33,351 bases of DNA from Candidatus Kaiserbacteria bacterium RIFCSPLOWO2_12_FULL_50_10 (GCA_001783515.1 MFMN01000013.1:1-33351), one strand, 5' to 3'. Positions 14,903-22,931 are shown, counted from the stretch's first letter. Numbers and translations: made by a program. Notes: generated by a model not told the origin, from the letters alone.

Positions 14903-15123
14903 TGTCATCACCACACGGAGTACTTCCATTTTTATAGTCGCCATCGCTCCTTAAAAATTTGGTCGCCTCGGGGTCTATGAAAGTAATGAGGCTCTGCCGA
15001 ATACACTTTCAAGACAGCCGGGGATCCAGGAGTTAGAGCTATAGTTTTTCAGTCTGGATCCCCGGTTCGTTTGAAAATATACTCCGCTCTGCTTCGTTAT
15101 TTTCATAACGTCCGAGGATGACA
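14903..15123. repeat. Palindromic-element family, copy B (long form)
   Basis: The outer ends are TGTCATC (14903-14909) and GAGGATGACA (ending 15123). Inside are CCGGGGATCCAG (15018-15029) and its perfect reverse complement CTGGATCCCCGG (15054-15065), separated by 24 nt. The right half (15054-15123) is about 70 nt and clearly homologous to the right half of copy C, including a TCCGCTC/GCTTCGTTATTTTC core. It lies between divergent genes, in the 14766-15253 gap that has no gene I can support. Confidence 0.8.
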
Positions 15124-15164
15124 AGAATTAGAGTTACTAGTATGTCTCCGGCAGGTTTGGTAGA

Positions 15165-15192
15165 TTACCTATGCGAAAAACCTTGAAGAGCC
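15165..15192 (+). repeat. 26-nt box, copy 1
   Basis: Ends in GAAAAACCTTGAAGAGCC and starts with ATTACCTATGC. It aligns with copies at 20159-20185, 20101-20125, and on the opposite strand at 19816-19842 and 19564-19590. It lies downstream of palindromic element copy B. Confidence 0.6.
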
Positions 15193-15253
15193 GAAACAGG
15201 GACTTTTGCGGGTGCTTATTTTGTGTATTCCTAGGTATTCGTATACTTAGGGT

Positions 15254-15982
15254 ATGGACTGGGCATTTTTGGTGATTGCGTTTTTTGCGGATTTTGTGGG
15301 GACGATTGCGGGGTTTGGGTCTTCGACGATTGCGCTGCCGCTGTCGCTTTTTATGTATCCGTTTGAGACGGCGCTGGTGCTTGTGGCGTTTTTGCATATT
15401 TTTGGGAATCTGGGGAGAATTGGATTTTTCCGTCATGGTATCGACCGGCGACTTATTGCGCAGTTCGGTGTGCCGAGTGTGCTTCTGAGCTTTGTTGGTG
15501 CACTTCTCGTTTCTTGGGTTCCTCCAGACATTTTGAAAATGGTGCTGGGTGCGTTTCTTGTCGGGTATATGTTCTTTGCGTGGTCGGGGAAGCTTACGGT
15601 CAAACCATCGCTGTCGGCATCTATTCTCGGCGGCAGTGTCTCTGGATTTTTTGCAGGGCTCATTGGCACGGGTGGCGCGCTTCGTGCTGCGTTTCTCACG
15701 GCGTTTAATCTGCCGAAGGAAAAATACATCGCCACGGCAGCCGCGATTGCCTTTGCGGTTGACCTTACGCGACTCCCGCTCTACCTTGCACAAAGATTTT
15801 TTCCCGAGGAACTTTACAGCACACTCCCTGCGCTTCTTGGTGTCGCACTCTTTGGTACGTATCTCGGAAAGCTTGTTGTGGGCAAAATCCCGCAGGAAAT
15901 CTTCCGTCGTATCGTACTCGTGTTCCTTGGCTTCATTGGCGCACTTTTTCTCGCACGAAGCATTAGCTCACTCCTCTTGTAA
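15254..15982 (+). CDS. TauE/SafE (TSUP) family membrane permease
   Basis: A 242-residue polytopic protein with about eight hydrophobic segments in two related halves. The N-terminal half has FVGTIAGFGSSTIALPL and the C-terminal half GGSVSGFFAGLIGTGGALRAAFLTAFNL, the paired 'G-x-G-G' signatures of the sulfite/organosulfonate exporter family. Members move small anionic sulfur or carboxylate compounds across the cytoplasmic membrane; the substrate is not predictable. The start at 15254 follows a -10 TATACT at 15242-15247 by exactly 6 nt. It is transcribed alone and ends at a hairpin terminator. Confidence 0.9.
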   Translation: MDWAFLVIAFFADFVGTIAGFGSSTIALPLSLFMYPFETALVLVAFLHIFGNLGRIGFFRHGIDRRLIAQFGVPSVLLSFVGALLVSWVPPDILKMVLGAFLVGYMFFAWSGKLTVKPSLSASILGGSVSGFFAGLIGTGGALRAAFLTAFNLPKEKYIATAAAIAFAVDLTRLPLYLAQRFFPEELYSTLPALLGVALFGTYLGKLVVGKIPQEIFRRIVLVFLGFIGALFLARSISSLLL

Positions 15983-15996
15983 AACACAAAACAAAA

Positions 15997-16027
15997 AACA
16001 ACCGCCTTGTGGGCGGGTGTTCTTTTT
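15997..16027 (+). terminator. Intrinsic terminator
   Basis: An AACAACCGCC stem pairs with GGCGGGTGTT around a TTGTG loop, then TCTTTTT. It lies between the permease and the convergent cold-shock gene. Confidence 0.85.
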
Positions 16028-16034
16028 GCGTGGA

Positions 16035-16244
16035 TTACGCGAGGCTAACCTTGATAGCGTTTTGCTTTCCTGGCTTGTCTGGTGAGTCGATTACTTCGAA
16101 AGTAACCTTGTCGCCTTCACGGATATCGTCGAATGATGTTCCAACGAGTTCGTTTGCGTGGAAGAAGAGGTCTCCCTCTGCTCCCTCACGTGAAATGAAA
16201 CCGTATCCATTAGTGTTCTTGCGAACGATGGTTCCTGTTTGCAT
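16035..16244 (-). CDS. Cold-shock domain protein
   Basis: A 69-residue single-domain OB-fold protein of the CspA family. RNP1 is NGYGFI and RNP2 is DLFFHANEL; the start is MQTGTIVRKN and the end KQNAIKVSLA. It binds single-stranded RNA/DNA and acts as an RNA chaperone. The predicted promoter lies about 100 nt upstream, so the mRNA has a structured leader of about 90 nt, as is common for csp genes and unlike the leaderless genes around it. Confidence 0.95.
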   Translation of the reverse strand: MQTGTIVRKNTNGYGFISREGAEGDLFFHANELVGTSFDDIREGDKVTFEVIDSPDKPGKQNAIKVSLA

Positions 16245-16370
16245 GATGCGTACTGAATTTAGTGTGTAAATTATCAGTCAGTAGGCCGAGAGACTAGAGT
16301 CGATCCCCCTTTCTTTGGATCGGCGCTGAATTGATGTCAGTACTGTACACTAGTTTACGAAAATATTCAA
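16245..16370 (-). promoter_or_regulatory. Promoter and about 90-nt leader of the cold-shock gene
   Basis: On the minus strand: -35 TTGAAT (16365-16370), 17-nt spacer, -10 TACAGT (16342-16347). Transcription should start near 16335, leaving about 90 nt before the ATG. The leader contains a GATCC...GGATC hairpin near 16300-16320. Temperature-dependent folding is a possibility known from csp leaders, not shown here. Confidence 0.55.
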
Positions 16371-16389
16371 TAGGCTAACTGTGGAAAAC

Positions 16390-17046
16390 CTATTCTCCCG
16401 CGGCAGTCGAGAATACGGCGATGATTTTGTTTTCGCTGCTGCGATAGAAGACGACAAGTTCCGCCTTCGTGTATTCGAGTATTGCGTCGCCCTCGATGAG
16501 TTTTTTGAAGAGTCCTCCTTGCGCCGCTATTTTTGCAGCGTCGGTGACACGGTAGACGGTTGGTACTTCGTCCGCAACGCCGCTTACGTGGGCGCGTATG
16601 TTGTCTGCAATGCTTGCGGGAGTGTCTTCTGGAGCGTCGCGCGTGAATCGATAGAATGCACCGCCACCAAGGGCAAGGACGGCAAGAAGCACGAAGTTCA
16701 GTCGCCAGGACAGAGTCAAAAGGAAGGCAAAAGGGTTTTTGTGCGAAGTGCGATGCGTGCCGAGCGGACGCTCGATATCAAAGGATGCGTGCCCGCTAAA
16801 TAAAGGGTGTGGCGACAGGGGAAATGCATACCGCGAAGGTTCCGCTTCGTGGCGGGTGTGTTCTCGCATGCGCGCAGTAAACAGTGCATGCTCTGCAAGA
16901 ATGTTGCGCGCCGCCGCAGAAGCAGTGGGCGACTCGGTGTCAGCGTAACGCGGGGTATTCTTTGCTTTTGGAACACGGGGCGTACGGACGGTCTTCGATG
17001 CTGGTTCAACGGTAGCGGCGTGCGTACGTGGAGTACGTGCTACCAT
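16390..17046 (-). CDS. CPR-type single-TM hypothetical protein
   Basis: 218 residues from the ATG at 17046; the open frame extends to 17154 but a -10 TACACT lies 9 nt before 17046. The N-terminal 100 residues are basic and Pro/Thr/Ala-rich (MVARTPRTHAATVEPASKTV), probably disordered and cytoplasmic. One transmembrane helix (FVLLAVLALGGGAFY) follows. The C-terminal extracytoplasmic part ends in DAILEYTKAELVVFYRSSENKIIAVF, resembling a conserved segment I associate with hypothetical CPR proteins (a 'YRPSxNKII'-like end). Function unknown. Confidence 0.7.
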   Translation of the reverse strand: MVARTPRTHAATVEPASKTVRTPRVPKAKNTPRYADTESPTASAAARNILAEHALFTARMREHTRHEAEPSRYAFPLSPHPLFSGHASFDIERPLGTHRTSHKNPFAFLLTLSWRLNFVLLAVLALGGGAFYRFTRDAPEDTPASIADNIRAHVSGVADEVPTVYRVTDAAKIAAQGGLFKKLIEGDAILEYTKAELVVFYRSSENKIIAVFSTAAGE

Positions 17047-17139
17047 GATGCGCTTAGTGTAGCACGAAACGCTCACGCGGTACTCCTGTGCATAACTCGA
17101 CGGGTTGGTATTGTTTGCAGTATGGCGTATACTGATGCC

Positions 17140-18219
17140 ATGCATACAAAACATACTATTTTTATAACCGGTGGCGCAGGCTACGTCGGCGAAATGCTGT
17201 GCGACCAGTTTTCAAAGCGCGACGACGTTACGCAGATTATTACGCTTGATAAAGAGCCGCAGTCGGAGTTTAGCAAGACAATTCCGAAGCTCACGTATAT
17301 ACAAGCGAACACCGCAGATGGTGCGTGGCAGGAAAAGGTGGCTGCATATTCGCCAGATGTCGTGATTCATACCGCATGGCAGATTCGCGCCATGTATGGC
17401 AACCCCGCAGAAGAATGGCGGTGGAATGTCGACGGTTCTGATGCGGTCTTCGCGTTTGCATTTGAGACGCCATCTGTCGAACGCCTCGTGTATTACTCAA
17501 CCGCGTCGGGCTACAGCGCGCGAAAGGATAACACCTTTGAGCACTTCTTCACTGAAGACGAAGGTTTCCGTGAAGACGACTATATCTATGCGCGCGAAAA
17601 GGCGGTTGCTGAGGAACGTCTTCGTGCGCGCTATGAAGCGGCACGCGAAGCAGGGAGGCGTATGCCGCACATTGTGGTGATGCGCCCCGCAGCAATTACC
17701 GGTCCGCGCGGACGCTACATGCGTATACGTTTTGGACTTCAGTCGGCATTGCAGGGAAACCTCAAGGGCGGCTTTGTCAATCGTATCGTCACGCTCCTTA
17801 CTTCGTTTGTTCCGGCCACAAGTGGTTGGGTTCGCCAGTTTATTCACGAGGACGACATCACCGACGCAACCATTCAGTTTGCAACGGGAGATGACACCTA
17901 CGACTATGAGGTGTTCAACCTCACCCCGACGGGGACACCAGTCTTCTCAAAAGACATGGCGCAAGCGGTGGGAAAGCGCGTGCTTCCTATTAAGCCGTGG
18001 ATGGCTCGCCTCGCGTTCTTCTTCTTTTGGCATGCGACGCGCGGACGTATTCCGACCTGTCCTGGCTCGTGGCGCTTCTATTCGTACCCCGTACTTATGA
18101 GCGGCGAAAAGCTTGCAAAGGTCTACGCATGTGTCTACAGCAGTCGCGACGCGTTTCGCTATACTGACGGACGCTACGAGGAATATGTGCCAGAGCAGCT
18201 CCGTGCGCCTGCGCCGTAA
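17140..18219 (+). CDS. NAD-dependent epimerase/dehydratase (extended SDR)
   Basis: A 359-residue extended short-chain dehydrogenase. The Rossmann motif TGGAGYVGE is at the N-terminus (residues about 10-18), the catalytic Ser is in STASGY, and the YxxxK pair is in YAREK. The C-terminal half carries substrate-binding segments (RQFIHEDDITDATIQFA). Members act on nucleotide-sugars, sugars or steroid-like alcohols using NAD(P); the exact substrate is unclear. The ATG at 17140 is chosen because a -10 TATACT at 17128-17133 ends exactly 6 nt before it and the Rossmann motif starts right after; the longer open frame back to 16807 is not expected to be translated. Confidence 0.9.
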   Translation: MHTKHTIFITGGAGYVGEMLCDQFSKRDDVTQIITLDKEPQSEFSKTIPKLTYIQANTADGAWQEKVAAYSPDVVIHTAWQIRAMYGNPAEEWRWNVDGSDAVFAFAFETPSVERLVYYSTASGYSARKDNTFEHFFTEDEGFREDDYIYAREKAVAEERLRARYEAAREAGRRMPHIVVMRPAAITGPRGRYMRIRFGLQSALQGNLKGGFVNRIVTLLTSFVPATSGWVRQFIHEDDITDATIQFATGDDTYDYEVFNLTPTGTPVFSKDMAQAVGKRVLPIKPWMARLAFFFFWHATRGRIPTCPGSWRFYSYPVLMSGEKLAKVYACVYSSRDAFRYTDGRYEEYVPEQLRAPAP

Positions 18220-18246
18220 TTATCTCGTTCTCCAACGAAACACTAG

Positions 18247-18280
18247 CAAAACACACCATCTTCGTGATGGTGTGTTTTGT
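18247..18280 (+). terminator. Intrinsic terminator
   Basis: CAAAACACACCATC (18247-18260), loop TTCGT, GATGGTGTGTTTTG (18266-18279), then T. Perfect 14-bp stem between the epimerase and the flavoprotein gene. Confidence 0.85.
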
Positions 18281-18306
18281 CGAGACTGTGTATACTGTTC
18301 TCTAGC

Positions 18307-19560
18307 ATGCGAGAAGGAGCAGAGAAGTCAGTTGTGGTGATTGGTGGTGGGCCAGCAGGGATGTTGGCGGCTATTACGGCGGCGCGTGCTGGCGCACAGG
18401 TGACGCTTCTTGAGAAAAATAAACGACTCGGCGAGAAGCTCCGTATTACGGGTGGTGGACGGTGCAATGTGACGAATAACACACAGGATGTTGCGAAGCT
18501 ACTCAAAAAATATGGCGATGCTGAACAATTTTTGTATGCGCCGTTTTCGCAGTTTGCGGTGGAGGATACGATTGCGTTTTTTACGGAGCTTGGCGTACCG
18601 TTTAAAGAAGAGGCGGAAGGAAGAATGTTTCCTTCGACAGAGCGCGCTGAAACAATTGCTGAAGCGCTTATCGCGGAGATGCAAAAATTGGGTGTAAAGA
18701 TTTATACGGGCGATGCGGTGCGCGGGTTTACTGTCGATCAGGACAAGATACTCTCTGCGCGCACCGCTTCTGGTGCAGTACATTCTGGGGGTGTCTTCAT
18801 TATCAGCACTGGCGGCACGTCGCGACCCGAAACGGGTTCAGAAGGTGATGCGCTCCCCTGGCTCGCTGAGCTGGGGCACACTATCGTGAAGCCGGACGTC
18901 ACCCTTGTACCCGTAAAGACGCGCGAGACATACACGCACGACATGAGCGGGCTCGCCTTCGAAGACGCAAAAGTTTCTGTCGTGCAAGGTGGCACAACAC
19001 TGCGAAAAGGGCGAGGAAAAATTCTCTTCACCCATTTTGGACTCAGTGGTCCGCTTATTTTGAATATGAGCAAAACCGTTGCGGAGGCACTTCGCGACGA
19101 TCCTGTCTCGCTCATCATCGACCTTTTCCCGAACGAAGACGACGGCGCGCTCGCCGCGCGCCTTCTTGCACATCTACAAACAAATCAAAACAAAACCCTC
19201 CGCAACACGCTCCGCACTTTTGTGCCACCGCTTCTCGCTTCGGCGCTTGCGACAAAGTTCGATATCAGCGAAACGGTGCGCGCCCAGGAATGCCCCCGCA
19301 CCCTGCGCGTCAATATTGTGCAGACACTCAAACGCATGACACTCTCCGTTACAGGCGTCCTCGGTGCAGAAAAATCCATCGTCTCCTCAGGCGGAGTGCC
19401 ACTCGAAGAAATAGACACGCGCACGATGCGCTCGAAAAAAGTAGAAAACCTCGCCATTATCGGCGACGTCCTCAACATCGACCGCCCCTCGGGCGGCTAC
19501 TCCCTCCAACTCTGCTGGACCACTGGCTACGTTGCAGGAAAATCTGTAGAGGTTATATAA
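18307..19560 (+). CDS. HI0933/YhiN-type NAD(P)/FAD-dependent oxidoreductase
   Basis: A 417-residue flavoprotein. The FAD dinucleotide-binding motif VVVIGGGPAGMLAAITAARAG is followed by LGEKLRITGGGRCNVTN, a hallmark of the HI0933 (BaiN/RdsA-like) family, and the C-terminal second FAD-contact segment LAIIGDVLNIDRPSGGYSLQLCWTTG. Members are cytoplasmic FAD oxidoreductases with few assigned substrates. The start at 18307 is supported by a -10 TATACT at about 18291-18296, 10 nt upstream. Confidence 0.93.
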   Translation: MREGAEKSVVVIGGGPAGMLAAITAARAGAQVTLLEKNKRLGEKLRITGGGRCNVTNNTQDVAKLLKKYGDAEQFLYAPFSQFAVEDTIAFFTELGVPFKEEAEGRMFPSTERAETIAEALIAEMQKLGVKIYTGDAVRGFTVDQDKILSARTASGAVHSGGVFIISTGGTSRPETGSEGDALPWLAELGHTIVKPDVTLVPVKTRETYTHDMSGLAFEDAKVSVVQGGTTLRKGRGKILFTHFGLSGPLILNMSKTVAEALRDDPVSLIIDLFPNEDDGALAARLLAHLQTNQNKTLRNTLRTFVPPLLASALATKFDISETVRAQECPRTLRVNIVQTLKRMTLSVTGVLGAEKSIVSSGGVPLEEIDTRTMRSKKVENLAIIGDVLNIDRPSGGYSLQLCWTTGYVAGKSVEVI

Positions 19561-19563
19561 AAT

Positions 19564-19590
19564 GGTTCTTCAGACTTTCGTGTGGGTGAC
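19564..19590 (-). repeat. 26-nt box, copy 2 (opposite strand)
   Basis: GGTTCTTCAGACTTTCG followed by TGTGGGTGAC. It matches the copy at 19816-19842 at 21 of 27 positions. It begins 4 nt after the flavoprotein stop codon. Confidence 0.5.
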
Positions 19591-19619
19591 AATTGAAAAA
19601 TTATATACACTTCACGAAC

Positions 19620-19800
19620 TGTCATCCTCGTGATGTAGAGAGTAAACGAAGTACCCAAAGGGCATAAACTTCGCGGAGTATTACTCTCACATACACGGGG
19701 ATCCAGGATGAAAAGCAATAGTTCTAGAGCCTGGATCCCCGGGTTCTTAGAAAAGATACTACGCTATCGCTCCGTTATTTTCTAAAGCCCGAGGATGACA
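19620..19800. repeat. Palindromic-element family, copy C (long form)
   Basis: Bounded by perfect 11-bp terminal inverted repeats TGTCATCCTCG (19620-19630) and CGAGGATGACA (19790-19800). Inside, GGGGATCCAGG (19697-19707) and CCTGGATCCCC (19730-19740) form a second perfect inverted repeat with a 22-nt loop. The right half contains TTCTTAGAAAA...TTTTCTAAAG, so the unit is palindromic at several scales. It lies between convergent genes. Confidence 0.85.
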
Positions 19801-19815
19801 GATATTTAAGTTATT

Positions 19816-19842
19816 GGCTCTTCTAAGTTTCCTGTGGGTAAC
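19816..19842 (-). repeat. 26-nt box, copy 3 (opposite strand)
   Basis: GGCTCTTCTAAGTTTC followed by CTGTGGGTAAC. Its reverse complement aligns with the forward copies at 15165 and 20159. Confidence 0.55.
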
Positions 19843-19928
19843 TTCATCTAAGGATACATCTCAAGCAATGGTTGCGTTTTGGTTTCAACAAACGAAGATG
19901 CCTATATTTGAAAGAATTGATCATTTTT

Positions 19929-20054
19929 CTGGATCCCTCCTGGATGACAAAATGAGGGAATAGTGTTTAAAATTAACAGATGGTTAAGATCGATTTTAAC
20001 TTCTAATTATTTTAAATAATTACACCCAAAGTTTGTCATCCAGGAGGGATCCAG
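19929..20054. repeat. Palindromic-element family, copy D (short boxes, tail-to-tail)
   Basis: A box starting CTGGATCCCTCC and ending GGATGACAAA (19929-19951) and its perfect 23-nt reverse complement (20032-20054) flank 80 nt of AT-rich DNA with a weak GTTAA/TTTAAC inverted repeat. It lies in the convergent intergenic gap 19561-20195 with copy C; no gene is supported in that gap. Confidence 0.9.
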
Positions 20055-20100
20055 CGTTAGTGCGGTAAAATTTCGGTCTTGATCTGTTGTTTTTTATATC

Positions 20101-20125
20101 TACCCACATGAATGTTTGAATAGCC
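20101..20125 (+). repeat. 26-nt box, copy 4 (diverged)
   Basis: TACCCACATGAATG followed by TTTGAATAGCC. It aligns with the reverse complement of copy 3 with about five mismatches. Confidence 0.4.
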
Positions 20126-20158
20126 AAGTTATTTACATTTCTCTGACAGGTTTGCAAT

Positions 20159-20185
20159 ATTACTCATGCGAAACCTTGAAGAGCC
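20159..20185 (+). repeat. 26-nt box, copy 5
   Basis: ATTACTCATGCG followed by AAACCTTGAAGAGCC. Nearly the same as copy 1 (15165-15192), including the upstream CAGGTTTG shared by both (20147 and 15152). Confidence 0.6.
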
Positions 20186-20195
20186 AGTATTTTGG

Positions 20196-20666
20196 TTAGC
20201 GTTCAAAGTGGCAGGTATAGCCGTGAGGGTTCTTTTGGAGATAGTCTTGGTGTTCTTCCTCAGCAGAATTGTAGTTCTTGAGGGGCTCGAGAGTGGTTGT
20301 GACAGGGTTTTCCCACTTTCTTGATGCGTTGATTTCGGCAATTATTTTTTCTGCGGTTTGCTTTTGTTCACCGGTTACGTAGAAAATTACGGAACGGTAG
20401 GACGTGCCGGTATCGTTACCTTGTCTATCTTTTGTTGTTGGGTCGTGGATTTTGAAAAAGTAATGGAAGATGTTTTCGAGATTGGTGACACCTGTGTCGT
20501 AGGTTATTTTGAGTACCTCAGCATGGCCTGGGTGGTTTTCGTAGGTTGGATCTACGTTTTCTCCACCTGCATAGCCGACTTCAGTACCCGTAACGCCTGG
20601 TTGTTTACGGAATAATTCCTCCATCCCCCAAAAGCAACCGCCGCCGAGTGTGATTTCTTTGTGCAT
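20196..20666 (-). CDS. msrA: Peptide-methionine (S)-S-oxide reductase
   Basis: A 156-residue MsrA. The catalytic GCFWG motif (residues 10-14) is followed by the usual TEVGYAGG...PTYENHPGHAEVLKITYD and HDPTTKDRQGNDTGTSYRSVIFY segments. It reduces the S-epimer of methionine sulfoxide in proteins, regenerated by thioredoxin. It starts 1 nt after the msrB stop, so it is the second gene of an msrB-msrA operon. The C-terminus has no extra resolving cysteine pattern beyond CHFER. Confidence 0.96.
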   Translation of the reverse strand: MHKEITLGGGCFWGMEELFRKQPGVTGTEVGYAGGENVDPTYENHPGHAEVLKITYDTGVTNLENIFHYFFKIHDPTTKDRQGNDTGTSYRSVIFYVTGEQKQTAEKIIAEINASRKWENPVTTTLEPLKNYNSAEEEHQDYLQKNPHGYTCHFER

Positions 20667-20667
20667 A

Positions 20668-21048
20668 TTATTTTAGTTCTAACGAAGTGCTGTTAATACA
20701 GTAGCGGTCGCAAACTTTGTCGCCTTTCATCGGGCCGTCAGGAAAGACGTGTCCGAGGTGCGCGCCGCAGGTAGCACATCTAACTTCTGTGCGACGAATT
20801 CCAAACTTCGTATCGTCATGAAGCGTTACGGCATCTTTGACGGCCGGATCGGTAAAGGACGGCCAACCCGTGCCGCTATCGAACTTTGTATCCGAAGAAA
20901 AGAGCGGCGCACCGCATACCGCACAGTTATACATGCCGTCCTTCTTTTCATCGACATACTTGCCACTAAACGCGCGTTCCGTGCCGCCTTCGCGCGCAAT
21001 GTGGTAGAGCTCGGGGTTCTCCAGCTCTAATTGTGTATCGGTTTTCAT
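20668..21048 (-). CDS. msrB: Peptide-methionine (R)-S-oxide reductase
   Basis: A 126-residue MsrB. Two zinc-binding CxxC motifs are present (NCAVCG and CATCG), with the core FDSGTGWPSF and the catalytic cysteine in DRYCINSTSLEL. It reduces the R-epimer of methionine sulfoxide. The start at 21048 is preferred to the frame's first ATG at 21063 because the minus-strand -10 TATACT (21055-21060) is exactly 6 nt upstream. It is first in the operon with msrA; together they cover both epimers. Confidence 0.96.
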   Translation of the reverse strand: MKTDTQLELENPELYHIAREGGTERAFSGKYVDEKKDGMYNCAVCGAPLFSSDTKFDSGTGWPSFTDPAVKDAVTLHDDTKFGIRRTEVRCATCGAHLGHVFPDGPMKGDKVCDRYCINSTSLELK

Positions 21049-21095
21049 ACCGAAAGTATACACCTCGTTCTAGAAAAATATGCTAGACTTATCGC

Positions 21096-21413
21096 ATGAA
21101 AGGTACAACGTACGGCGAGCGTGTGGTGGAAATTGCACGAGCAATACCCGCAGGGCGGGTTGTAACCTATGGCGATATCTGCAAAGCGGCAGGCGGGGCG
21201 CCCATGGCGGCACAGGGTGTGAGCGGCATACTTGGTCGCGCGTATGAAAAGGGTATCACGGATATTCCGTGGCACCGTATTGTGTATGCAAACGGTAAGG
21301 TTTGGCTTAGTGAAGCGTACGCAGCAGAGCGGCTTCGTCTCTATAAAAAAGAGGGCATCGCGCTCGACAGCAAGAATCGCATTGTGAATTTCGAAGATAT
21401 TCGCGGATTTTGA
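21096..21413 (+). CDS. Alkyltransferase-like protein (ATL, PWHR motif)
   Basis: A 105-residue member of the MGMT fold in which the acceptor cysteine is replaced: the motif reads IPWHRIV instead of PCHR. Tryptophan at this position defines ATL proteins, which bind O6-alkylguanine and flip it but cannot dealkylate it, passing the lesion to nucleotide excision repair. The rest of the domain (ERVVEIARAIPAGRVVTYGDICKAAGG, then GVSGILGRAYEKG) is typical. The start is supported by a -10 TAGACT at 21084-21089, 6 nt upstream. The cysteine-bearing relative is encoded at 5485-5763. Confidence 0.93.
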   Translation: MKGTTYGERVVEIARAIPAGRVVTYGDICKAAGGAPMAAQGVSGILGRAYEKGITDIPWHRIVYANGKVWLSEAYAAERLRLYKKEGIALDSKNRIVNFEDIRGF

Positions 21414-21452
21414 TTTGTATTGTTGTGCAAGATGCGGTATGGTGTGGGTTCT

Positions 21453-22931
21453 ATGCCACAGGGACTTATTATGTTTAAAGACGTGTCGTTTGAATACGAT
21501 GCGATGCGACCTATTTTGAAGGAGGTGAGTTTTTCCGTGCGTCGTGGTGCGAAGTTTGCGCTCATGGGGCAAAACGGCGCAGGGAAGAGCACGCTCTTTG
21601 GGCTTATTACCGGGAAGCATAAGCCGGACCTCGGAACTATTACGATTGATCCGCGCACGACGGTCGCGCTTTCGCGTCAGGTTATTCCGCGCGAGGAGCT
21701 CGAGCTCACGGTTCGCGACTTTTTCCAGAAGTGCTTCAAAGAGAAAGTGTATGACATCGACCCGCGAATTGATGAAGTGCTTGAGGTTGTGAATCTTGCC
21801 TTGCCAAAGGAAGACGAACGTGCGGCATTTAAAGACCGTATCGTGAAGTCGTTTTCAGGCGGGCAGCAAGCACGGCTTCTCCTTGCGAGCGCGCTTATTC
21901 AGAATGCTGATGTACTCCTCCTCGACGAACCGACCAACAACCTCGACGTTGAGGGGATTGTACACCTTACGAACTTCCTTCGTGAGTATCGCAAGACCGT
22001 GCTCGTGATTTCTCACGATGCCGAGTTCTTGAATGCCTTTACCACCGGTGTGCTCTACCTCGATGTGCACACGCATGTTATCGAGCAGTATGACGGCAAC
22101 TACAACGATGTGCTCAAGGATATTTCAGCACGCGTCGAACGCGAAAACCGTGCAAATGCACTTCTTGCAAAGGGAATCCAGGAAGACAAAGACAAGATTA
22201 ACTACTTCGCGCAAAAGGGTGGCAACATGCGTCTTCTTGCAAAGAAGCTTCGTGACCGTGTTGAAGAAGCCGAAGAAGAAAAAATCGTCGTACGAAAAGA
22301 AGATAGAACTATTCGTTCGTTTACGATTGAGGCGCAGAAAGATTTGCCTTCTGAAGTTCTTAAACTTACCTCGTACAAAGTAATTAAAAATCACGCGCCC
22401 AAAGAGGTTGCGTGCGACATGACGCTCCGTCGTGGACGCCACCTCCAGCTCGTCGGGCCGAACGGTATTGGCAAAACAACCCTCCTCGAGTCACTTGCCT
22501 CGGGGCATGCGAAAGGCGAGCAGATTACTGAAGGAGTAAAAATCGGCTACTATCGCCAAGACTTTTCGACACTTGATTTTGAGCAGACGGTCTATGATTG
22601 TCTTCTTGACGCCATGGAAGAACCGCATGACGAAAAACTCCGCGCATGTGCCGCAGGGTTCCTTATCGACAAGGAGCTCCTCAAATCAAAAATCGGTACG
22701 CTCTCAGAAGGACAAAAAGGACTCGTGGCCTTTGCGCAACTCACCCTCATGAAGCCAGGGCTGCTCATTCTCGACGAACCGACGAACCACATCAACTTCC
22801 GTCACATCCCCATCATCGCCGAAGCACTCCACAACTACGAAGGTGCGATGATTATCGTTAGTCACGTACCCGAATTCATCGAGCAAATTCGTATTGACGA
22901 AATCCTCGACCTTGCAAAGCCGAAGAAGTAG
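21453..22931 (+). CDS. ABC-F family ATPase
   Basis: A 492-residue soluble protein with two ABC ATPase domains and no membrane segments, the layout of ribosome-associated ABC-F factors. Domain 1 has Walker A MGQNGAGKST, signature FSGGQQ and Walker B LLLDEPTNNLD. A charged helical linker follows (about residues 230-300), corresponding to the P-site tRNA interaction region. Domain 2 has Walker A VGPNGIGKTT but a divergent signature LSEGQKG and a D-loop altered to DEPTNHINF instead of DEPTNHLD. It probably acts in translation. The start at 21453 lies 9 nt after a -10 TATGGT. Confidence 0.9.
   Translation: MPQGLIMFKDVSFEYDAMRPILKEVSFSVRRGAKFALMGQNGAGKSTLFGLITGKHKPDLGTITIDPRTTVALSRQVIPREELELTVRDFFQKCFKEKVYDIDPRIDEVLEVVNLALPKEDERAAFKDRIVKSFSGGQQARLLLASALIQNADVLLLDEPTNNLDVEGIVHLTNFLREYRKTVLVISHDAEFLNAFTTGVLYLDVHTHVIEQYDGNYNDVLKDISARVERENRANALLAKGIQEDKDKINYFAQKGGNMRLLAKKLRDRVEEAEEEKIVVRKEDRTIRSFTIEAQKDLPSEVLKLTSYKVIKNHAPKEVACDMTLRRGRHLQLVGPNGIGKTTLLESLASGHAKGEQITEGVKIGYYRQDFSTLDFEQTVYDCLLDAMEEPHDEKLRACAAGFLIDKELLKSKIGTLSEGQKGLVAFAQLTLMKPGLLILDEPTNHINFRHIPIIAEALHNYEGAMIIVSHVPEFIEQIRIDEILDLAKPKK

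Noticed and set aside
16807-17139. 111-residue N-terminal extension of the epimerase
   Set aside because: It lies opposite the hypothetical gene at 16390-17046, and the -10 TATACT at 17128-17133 places transcription at the ATG at 17140.
14903-20185. CRISPR array
   Set aside because: The repeats are inverted and dispersed over kilobases, without regular spacers, and no cas gene is present.
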